From assembly GCA_934617425.1 (NCBI GenBank), contig CAKTUD010000002.1, positions 186,001 to 250,000 on the forward strand: a stretch of DNA of 64,000 nucleotides, read 5' to 3'. The position numbers were made by a program, and so were the translations under genes. The stretch is from an uncultured Eggerthellaceae bacterium (GTDB taxonomy: Bacteria > Actinomycetota > Coriobacteriia > Coriobacteriales > Eggerthellaceae). The notes beneath the pieces were generated by a model, which saw nothing but the letters and a program-made list of their open reading frames with translations, was not told where the DNA came from and made no database searches. Below are positions 58,494 through 64,000 of this stretch, in pieces (the first letter of the stretch is position 1; each line of letters begins with the position of its first letter).

Positions 58494-59213
58494 GTGCTGC
58501 AAATCGCTGTTTGCTTGGCGTCGTTTGCCGCCGGCGTGGTGCAGGGGACGACGGGTTTCGGTGCAGGGCTATGCGTCATGATGGTTCTTCCGCATTTTTT
58601 CAGCCTTCCTGTTGCTGCTGCTGTTTCGAGCGTCATCTGCATGGGGCTCACCGTGCAGATGACGCTCGTCTATCGTCGCTATATTCGCTGGAAGGTCGTT
58701 TTGCCGCCTGCGCTTGCAAGCCTCGTCATCGCCTGCGCCGTTATCTACCTGTCTACTTCAATCGACGGGGTTCTCGCCAAGAGGATATTCGGCGTGTTCC
58801 TTATCATTTTGTGCATCTATTACTTGTTCGTCAGAAAGGCTGCGTCCCTTGGCGTCCCTATAAGTCGGCCGGCTGCTGTTTCGTGCGTTGTCGTTTCGGC
58901 GATATGCGATGGCTTGTTTGGTGTCGGTGGGCCGCTCATGGTCGTTTTCTTCATGTCGGTATGCGGGGAATACGAGGAATACCTGGGATGCTTTCAAGCT
59001 TATTTTCTCGTCACTCAGATCGTCTACGCTGTTTTTCGCGCGGCGAACGGGCTGCTTACGATTGAGGCGGCACCTCTTATCGGCATGGGGCTTGTGTCTA
59101 TAGTGATCGCGGCGTTTCTTGCGCGCGGGCTCGTGCGGGTGCTCGATCACAACCTCATCGAGAGACTTGTTTACGTGATGCTGGGTATTGCCGGTGTTCT
59201 CGTTTTGATTTAA
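58494..59213 (+). CDS. TSUP (TauE/SafE) family membrane permease, second copy
   Basis: This 239-residue protein starts at GTG 58494 behind AAGGAAAGGGG. It has about seven to eight hydrophobic segments. The repeat signatures are VVQGTTGFGAGLCVMMVLP in the N-half and ICDGLFGVGGPLMVVFF in the C-half. It is only distantly like the TSUP protein at 48541, so it is not a recent duplicate. Substrate unknown; its place after the nitrogen genes is separated from them by a strong terminator. Confidence 0.85.
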   Translation: MLQIAVCLASFAAGVVQGTTGFGAGLCVMMVLPHFFSLPVAAAVSSVICMGLTVQMTLVYRRYIRWKVVLPPALASLVIACAVIYLSTSIDGVLAKRIFGVFLIILCIYYLFVRKAASLGVPISRPAAVSCVVVSAICDGLFGVGGPLMVVFFMSVCGEYEEYLGCFQAYFLVTQIVYAVFRAANGLLTIEAAPLIGMGLVSIVIAAFLARGLVRVLDHNLIERLVYVMLGIAGVLVLI

Positions 59214-59228
59214 GCCAGGCATGTTTCG

Positions 59229-59256
59229 TTGGGATAAACTTAAGGGACGATATTCT
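59229..59256 (+). promoter_or_regulatory. Promoter candidate for polA
   Basis: TTGGGA (59229-59234), 16-nt spacer, TATTCT (59251-59256), about 55 bp before the polA start. Confidence 0.5.
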
Positions 59257-59309
59257 CGCATCGCCTGCGCGGCGATTTCGCGTACCGCGGCGATAAGGAA
59301 GGCTTTTCC

Positions 59310-62048
59310 ATGACCGATATTGCTGAAACCTCCGTTGCCACTTCTGGCAGCGTGAAAACCATCGCCGTCATCGATGGCAACTCCCTCATGCATCGTGCAT
59401 ACCACGCGGTGCCGCCCACCATGAACGCGCCTGACGGCACGCCTACCAATGCGGTGTTCGGCTTCATGTCCATGTTGCTCAAATTCATCGAGGTTTCGCA
59501 TCCCGATGGTATAGTATGCGCTTTCGATGCAGGCAAACCGCAGTTTCGCATCGAGGCACTTGAGCAGTACAAGGCTCAGCGACCGCCGATGGATGACGAG
59601 CTGCGCGTGCAGTTCCCCGTCATCGAGGGGCTGCTTTCTGCTATGAACATCCCGGTAGTGAAGGTCAAGGGGTGGGAAGGCGATGACATTTTGGGTACCA
59701 TCGCCGCACGAGATGAGGCGCGCGGCTATCGGACGCTTTTGGTGACGGGCGATAAGGACGCTTGCCAGCTCGCAAGCGATCTCACTCACATCGTGAATAC
59801 AAAAAAGGGCATCACCGACGTCGTCGTGTACGATCCTGCCGGAGTGTACGAGAAATACGGGGTTACGCCCGAGCAAATCCCCGATTATCTCGGCCTCATG
59901 GGCGACGCTTCCGACAATATCCCGGGCGTGCCCGGCGTGGGCGCCAAAACCGCAACCAAATTCTTGCAGGCCTACGGGTCGATGGAGGGGCTCTACGACA
60001 ATCTCGACAAGCTGAAGGGCAAGCAGTTAGAGAAGGTGCGCGACAACCGCGAGCTCGCGTTTCTCTCGCGCAAGATCGCGACCATCGTGCGCGATCTCGA
60101 TTTCCCGCTCGATGTCGACGAAGTTCGTTTTCCCGACTTCGATGCGCAGAAGGTGGCCGACGCTTTCCATGCCATCAGGTTCAACGCGCATCTCGATCGT
60201 CTTTACAAGGTGACGGGCAAAGATGCCGCTCCCGACGCGGTTTCTGGGGAAGCCTTGGAGATGCACCCTTTGATATATGGGGAAGAAGCAGATCGAATGC
60301 TCGGCGAGACGCTGTCTCAAGGGGTGCGGTTGGGCGTTTCGTTTACGCGGCCTGAGCAGACGTCGCTTTTCGCAGATGATGTTTCGCTCGCTGTTGCTCC
60401 TGCTTGCGCGGTTGGTAGCGACAAGGCTCGGGTTGCGGTCTTTTCGGGTGATGCGGCAACTGCTGCATTCGTGCGCATCGTACGCGAAGGGCGCTTTGCG
60501 GCAATGGATGTGAAATCTGCATTCCAAAAGGCTTTCCTGAAAGACTCCGCGGTTGCCGCCGATCTCACCGAAGACGAGCTTATGGCTGCGGTGGCCCATG
60601 ATGTTGCGGTATCCGATGCGCCTACGCGCGCGTTTGATATCGGCTTGGCGGCCTATGTCCTGAACTCCTCGGTAGGAAAATACACCGTCGACGTGCTCGC
60701 CGACGCTTACCTTTGCACCGCGCTGCCCGAAACGGATGGCGATATTGAGCGCGCCGCGATCGAGGCTCAGGTGGCGGTCGATCTAGTCGAGCCTTTGACC
60801 AGCGCGCTCGAGGAAGATGGCACGGCTGGGGTTTACTTCGATATCGATCTGCCGCTGGTCGCCACTCTCACCATAATGGAGCGCTGCGGCATGCCCATTG
60901 ATAAACCTCGCTTGGCCGAGCTTGGCGCCGAGGCTCAGGCTGAAATCGATCAGCTGCGCCAGCGCATATGGGACATAGCCGGCGAGGAGTTCAACATCGA
61001 CTCTCCCAAGCAGCTCTCGCATATACTTTTCGAGGTCATGGAATTGCCTCACGGCAAAAAGACGCGCAGCGGCTATTCGACTGATGCGAAGGTGCTCGGC
61101 AAACTTGCTGACGATCACGAAATCGCCGCGGATGTGCTGAAATACCGCGAGTACGCGAAGATCAAATCGACTTATATCGATGCATTGCCGCGTTTGGCTG
61201 CCGACTTTGGCGATGGGCGCGTCCATACGACCTTTAACGAGACGGTAACTACTACGGGGCGTTTGAGCTCATCCGATCCCAACTTGCAAAACATCCCCGT
61301 ACGCACCGAGTACGGACGCAGGATTCGTGCATGTTTTGGCGCTATAAACCCGGGAGACGTGTTCGTTTCCGCCGACTATTCGCAAATCGAGCTGCGTTTA
61401 CTCGCTCATCTTTCGCAGGATGAGGGCCTTATCGCGGCTTTCAAAAGCGGGGAGGATTTTCATGCGGAAACCGCTGCGCGCGTGTTCGGCGTCGATGTCG
61501 CCGATGTCACGCCGCAGATGCGCAGTCGCGCGAAGGCCGTGAACTTCGGCATCGTGTACGGTCAGCAAGCTTTCGGCTTGGGGCAAAGCCTCGGGATTCC
61601 CCTCGCCGAGGCGCAGGAGTTCATCGACCGCTACTACGAAGCCTACCCGCGTGTGCGCACGTATCTCGACGAAACCGTCGTCAAGGCGAAGAAGGACGGC
61701 TATGCCGAGACGATGTTCGGGCGCAAGCGGCATATTCCCGAGCTTGCGGCAAAGAATAAGATGCAGCGCTCGTTTGGCGAACGCACGGCCATGAATCACC
61801 CCATGCAAGGGTCGGCGGCGGACATCATCAAGCTTGCCATGGCCGAGGTGCAAAGACGTCTTACAGCCGATGGTTTTGCGGCGAAGCTTATGGTGCAGGT
61901 GCATGACGAACTTGATTTTTCGTGCCCAGCACTCGAGGCGGAAGCGCTTAGCGCTATGGTGAAAGACGTGATGGAGAACATCGCCGATCTGCGCGTTCCC
62001 CTTATAGCCGATGTGAGCTGCGCGGCAACTTGGGCTGAAGCGCATTAG
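59310..62048 (+). CDS. polA: DNA polymerase I
   Basis: This 912-residue protein works in gap filling and Okazaki-fragment processing. The 5'-3' exonuclease domain covers residues 1-310 (VIDGNSLMHRAYHA, GDKDACQLA, DNIPGVPGVGAKTA). The middle 3'-5' exonuclease-like domain (about 330-500) lacks recognisable acidic exo motifs and is probably inactive. The polymerase domain has DPNLQNIPVRTEYGRRIR, SADYSQIELRLLAHLS, RSRAKAVNFGIVYGQQAFGL (in parts) and MVQVHDELDFSCPA. AAGGAAGG lies before the ATG. Confidence 0.97.
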   Translation: MTDIAETSVATSGSVKTIAVIDGNSLMHRAYHAVPPTMNAPDGTPTNAVFGFMSMLLKFIEVSHPDGIVCAFDAGKPQFRIEALEQYKAQRPPMDDELRVQFPVIEGLLSAMNIPVVKVKGWEGDDILGTIAARDEARGYRTLLVTGDKDACQLASDLTHIVNTKKGITDVVVYDPAGVYEKYGVTPEQIPDYLGLMGDASDNIPGVPGVGAKTATKFLQAYGSMEGLYDNLDKLKGKQLEKVRDNRELAFLSRKIATIVRDLDFPLDVDEVRFPDFDAQKVADAFHAIRFNAHLDRLYKVTGKDAAPDAVSGEALEMHPLIYGEEADRMLGETLSQGVRLGVSFTRPEQTSLFADDVSLAVAPACAVGSDKARVAVFSGDAATAAFVRIVREGRFAAMDVKSAFQKAFLKDSAVAADLTEDELMAAVAHDVAVSDAPTRAFDIGLAAYVLNSSVGKYTVDVLADAYLCTALPETDGDIERAAIEAQVAVDLVEPLTSALEEDGTAGVYFDIDLPLVATLTIMERCGMPIDKPRLAELGAEAQAEIDQLRQRIWDIAGEEFNIDSPKQLSHILFEVMELPHGKKTRSGYSTDAKVLGKLADDHEIAADVLKYREYAKIKSTYIDALPRLAADFGDGRVHTTFNETVTTTGRLSSSDPNLQNIPVRTEYGRRIRACFGAINPGDVFVSADYSQIELRLLAHLSQDEGLIAAFKSGEDFHAETAARVFGVDVADVTPQMRSRAKAVNFGIVYGQQAFGLGQSLGIPLAEAQEFIDRYYEAYPRVRTYLDETVVKAKKDGYAETMFGRKRHIPELAAKNKMQRSFGERTAMNHPMQGSAADIIKLAMAEVQRRLTADGFAAKLMVQVHDELDFSCPALEAEALSAMVKDVMENIADLRVPLIADVSCAATWAEAH

Positions 62049-62432
62049 CCTTCGGCTTGGACGCTTTTCAAGGGCGTCTTGCGTCGATGGGCTTCATCGA
62101 AAAGCCGGTGATTCGCTGCATCGCGGTTATGGTGCAGCTTCTTGTTTCCATGCGCGATTCCGGGGTCGCTTTTTGCGCGTTGGAGGCGCTTGACGGATGC
62201 GTTTGCGCGGCGATGGATAGGGTCGCGCTACGACAAAAAATACACACAGGTTACGCTTGGTTGGCAGCTTCATGCGTGCTATCATATCAAATGCTGCATT
62301 TTCGGAATGCGGCTAGGAATAAGTGCGATGATACGCGCAGGCTGTGCATTCGAATGGGTTTCCACCTTGCAACGGCTGCGCTCTTTAAAAGTTATCGCAT
62401 GCAGTTATTTCGATCAGTAGGAGAAAGAAAAC
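62049..62432. other. Long leader region before rplU
   Basis: 384 bp without a convincing gene. A weak hairpin (GACGC/GCGTC, about 62069-62088) may end polA. The second half contains the candidate rplU promoter and leaves about 140 nt of leader before the rplU start. An open frame crossing it (62057-62509) overlaps rplU and has no family resemblance. An autoregulatory L21-type leader structure is possible; I could not draw one with confidence. Confidence 0.45.
62261..62288 (+). promoter_or_regulatory. Promoter candidate for rplU-rpmA
   Basis: TTGGCA (62261-62266), 16-nt spacer, CATATC (62283-62288). The -35 is good and the -10 is fair. Confidence 0.45.
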
Positions 62433-62780
62433 ATGTACGCAATCGTGAAAACGGGCGGCAAGCAGTACAAGGTTGCTCCGGGCACTGTCCTGGCAGTCGA
62501 GAAGCTTGACGCCGAGGCTGGCGATACGGTCGAGCTTCAGGCTATCTGCGTCGTCGATGGCGACAAGGTCGAGGCCGATCCTGCAAAGGCCGCCGAAACC
62601 AAGGTTGAGGCTGTTATCCTTGAGCAGTTCAAGGGCGACAAGCAGCTCGTCTTCAAGTTCAAGAAGCGCAAGAACTACAAGAAGTTGAACGGTCATCGTC
62701 AGCGTCTTACGCGCATTCGCGTCGTCTCTGTCGGCGGCGAGACCGCCCCTGCAAAAACCGCGTCTAAAGACGCCGAGTAG
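62433..62780 (+). CDS. rplU: 50S ribosomal protein L21
   Basis: This 115-residue protein reads MYAIVKTGGKQYKVAPGT at the N-terminus and has KFKKRKNYKKLNGHRQRLTR (in parts), the L21 signature, near the C-terminus. The last 15 residues (GGETAPAKTASKDAE) are an extra tail. AGGAGAAAG precedes the ATG. First of the rplU-rpmA-obgE order that is standard in bacteria. Confidence 0.97.
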   Translation: MYAIVKTGGKQYKVAPGTVLAVEKLDAEAGDTVELQAICVVDGDKVEADPAKAAETKVEAVILEQFKGDKQLVFKFKKRKNYKKLNGHRQRLTRIRVVSVGGETAPAKTASKDAE

Positions 62781-62800
62781 TTAACTAGGAGGGAATTTCC

Positions 62801-63058
62801 ATGGCACACAAGAAGGGTCTTGGTTCCAGCCGCAACGGTCGCGATTCCCACGCGCAGCGACTCGGCACGAAGAAGTTTGCTGGCGAGCACGTAATCGCCG
62901 GTAACGTTATCGTTCGTCAGAACGGCACCCATATCCATCCGGGCGAGAACGTCGGTCGCGGCAAGGATGACACCCTGTTCGCTTTGTGCGAGGGCACTGT
63001 CGTTTTCACCAAGGGCGAAAAGCATCGCGTTCACGTTAAGCCGCTCGAAGAAGCTTAA
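62801..63058 (+). CDS. rpmA: 50S ribosomal protein L27
   Basis: This 85-residue protein begins MAHKKGLGSSRNGRDSHAQR, so the N-terminus that reaches the peptidyl transferase centre is directly encoded. There is no Firmicutes-type cleavable N-terminal extension. Then GEHVIAGNVIVRQNGTHIHP and VGRGKDDTLFALCEG follow. AGGAGGGAA lies before the ATG. A strong terminator follows, so obgE may have its own promoter. Confidence 0.97.
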   Translation: MAHKKGLGSSRNGRDSHAQRLGTKKFAGEHVIAGNVIVRQNGTHIHPGENVGRGKDDTLFALCEGTVVFTKGEKHRVHVKPLEEA

Positions 63059-63096
63059 GTCTTAGGCGCGAAGCTATAATAAGCTTGTTCGTTTGG

Positions 63097-63127
63097 GCGC
63101 CCCCGGGTATCCGGGGGCGCTTTTCTT
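63097..63127 (+). terminator. Terminator after rpmA
   Basis: 10-bp perfect stem GCGCCCCCGG / CCGGGGGCGC with loop GTAT, then TTTTCTT. A TATAAT hexamer lies just before it (63075-63080), which is more likely chance than a promoter because it would fire into the terminator. Confidence 0.9.
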
Positions 63128-63193
63128 ATACAATCGCTTCAGTGAAAACGCGCAGCGGCATTGCGCTCGCTCGCTTCGAGTTTAGAGGACATC

Positions 63194-64000
63194 ATGGCAT
63201 CACAGTTTGTAGACAAGGTTCATATCCACGTGAAGGGCGGCGACGGCGGTGCCGGATGCATGTCGTTTCGTCGTGAGGCGCATGTACCCAAAGGCGGACC
63301 CGACGGCGGCGACGGCGGGCACGGCGGAGACGTGATAGTCGAGGCGGATGGAAGCATTTCTACTTTGCTGGAATACCGTTTCAAACATCATTTCAAAGCT
63401 GGGCGCGGCACCCATGGCAAGGGTAGTCGCATGCATGGAGCGCGCGGCGAAGACCTCGTGTTGAAGGTGCCTGTCGGCACGGTGGTGCGTGAATACGACG
63501 AGGAAACCAAAGAAACCGGCGAGCTTATTGCCGACCTAACGCATGACGGAGAGCGCGTCACCGTGATGTCGGGCGGCGTCGGCGGACGCGGCAACATCCA
63601 TTTTGTCACCTCGACGCGTCGCGCGCCCTCTTTCGCTGAGTTGGGTGAGCCTGCGCAAGAAGGCTGGATCGAGTTCGAGATGAAGCTCATGGCCGATGCG
63701 GCTTTGGTCGGCATGCCTTCTGCGGGCAAGAGTTCTCTTATCTCGCGTATGTCGGCCGCGCGCCCCAAAATCGCCGATTATCCGTTCACCACGCTGGTGC
63801 CCAATCTCGGCGTCGTCCAGGCGGGCGATTCGAGCTTCGTCGTTGCCGATGTCCCCGGTCTTATCGAGGGTGCGCACGAAGGCAAGGGTCTTGGCCATGA
63901 GTTTTTGCGACATATCGAGCGCACGGCGCTTATCGTGCACATCGTCGATCTCACGGGCGATTGGGAAGGACGCGATCCGCTCAACGACTACAAGGTGATC
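63194..64000 (+). CDS. obgE: GTPase ObgE/CgtA (5' part, runs off the window)
   Basis: The first 269 codons are in the window. The glycine-rich Obg fold spans residues 1-157: FVDKVHIHVKGGDGGAGC, GGPDGGDGGHGGDVIVEAD (in parts). The G domain starts with G1 VGMPSAGKSSLIS, then PFTTLVPNLGVV (G2) and DVPGLIEGAHEGKGLGHEFL (G3). It acts in ribosome maturation and the cell cycle. GAGGACATC precedes the ATG. The G4/G5 motifs and the C-terminal part lie beyond 64000. Confidence 0.96.
   Translation, partial: MASQFVDKVHIHVKGGDGGAGCMSFRREAHVPKGGPDGGDGGHGGDVIVEADGSISTLLEYRFKHHFKAGRGTHGKGSRMHGARGEDLVLKVPVGTVVREYDEETKETGELIADLTHDGERVTVMSGGVGGRGNIHFVTSTRRAPSFAELGEPAQEGWIEFEMKLMADAALVGMPSAGKSSLISRMSAARPKIADYPFTTLVPNLGVVQAGDSSFVVADVPGLIEGAHEGKGLGHEFLRHIERTALIVHIVDLTGDWEGRDPLNDYKVI

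Noticed and set aside
62057..62509. 150-codon plus-strand frame between polA and rplU
   Set aside because: It overlaps the start of rplU, has no good ribosome-binding site and resembles no family. The region is better seen as leader DNA.

Overview
The window is about 64 kb of a moderately high-GC bacterial chromosome. The gene content points to the phylum Actinobacteria (Actinomycetota), most likely class Coriobacteriia, family Eggerthellaceae. Evidence: an actinobacterial-type integration host factor, a GlnR-like regulator directly behind glnA, a GSI-alpha glutamine synthetase, the MEP isoprenoid pathway and a UbiB/phasin pair. The taxonomic call is inference from gene content; no rRNA gene is present. 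The region is core genome: no insertion sequence, prophage or CRISPR array was seen.

Layout. (1) 1-8.8 kb, an envelope and isoprenoid operon: pyrH end, frr, uppS, cdsA, dxr, an inverted DUF2442-XRE regulator gene, an odd rseP, ispG, proS. (2) 8.9-15.4 kb: HAD phosphatase, phasin-like protein, UbiB kinase-like protein, DEAD-box helicase (minus strand), rlmB, yacP-like NYN gene. (3) 15.5-25 kb: rpoB and rpoC from a clear promoter, then glmM. (4) 25-31.3 kb, a polyphosphate locus: ppx and ppk1 on the minus strand, divergent from a double-domain ppk2, with tiny membrane-protein ORFs. (5) 31.4-37 kb: class B sortase, then purF-purM-purN and a truncated PurH-like domain protein, a membrane-anchored unknown and tRNA-Pro. 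(6) 37.2-47.7 kb: tatA, greA, lysS fused to an HD domain, clpC behind a CIRCE operator, ispD-ispF-cysS, a U32 peptidase-family gene and tRNA-Ala. (7) 47.9-52 kb: marR-TSUP exporter pair, universal stress protein, mihF, MFS transporter. (8) 52-56.2 kb, minus strand: glycosyltransferase, DegT aminotransferase, sugar-phosphate transferase, Mrp ATPase. (9) 56.4-64 kb: glnA-glnR-like, second TSUP permease, polA, rplU-rpmA and the start of obgE.

The most interesting points are unusual versions of housekeeping proteins. RpoC ends in a roughly 230-residue extension containing a domain that looks like the alpha-subunit C-terminal domain, with its DNA-contact Arg, Asn, Gly and Lys positions kept. LysRS is fused to a metal-dependent HD phosphohydrolase-like domain. 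RseP has lost its PDZ region and gained a winged-helix-like insert. The purH position of the purine operon holds a stand-alone, motif-deleted IMP-cyclohydrolase-like domain. At DNA level, a 41-bp element (39 of 41 identical between two copies, a third shorter) overlaps the stop codons of three unrelated genes. Three 12-bp motifs repeat at exactly 22-bp steps upstream of the phasin gene. Family names come from reading the translations by eye; no database search was run.
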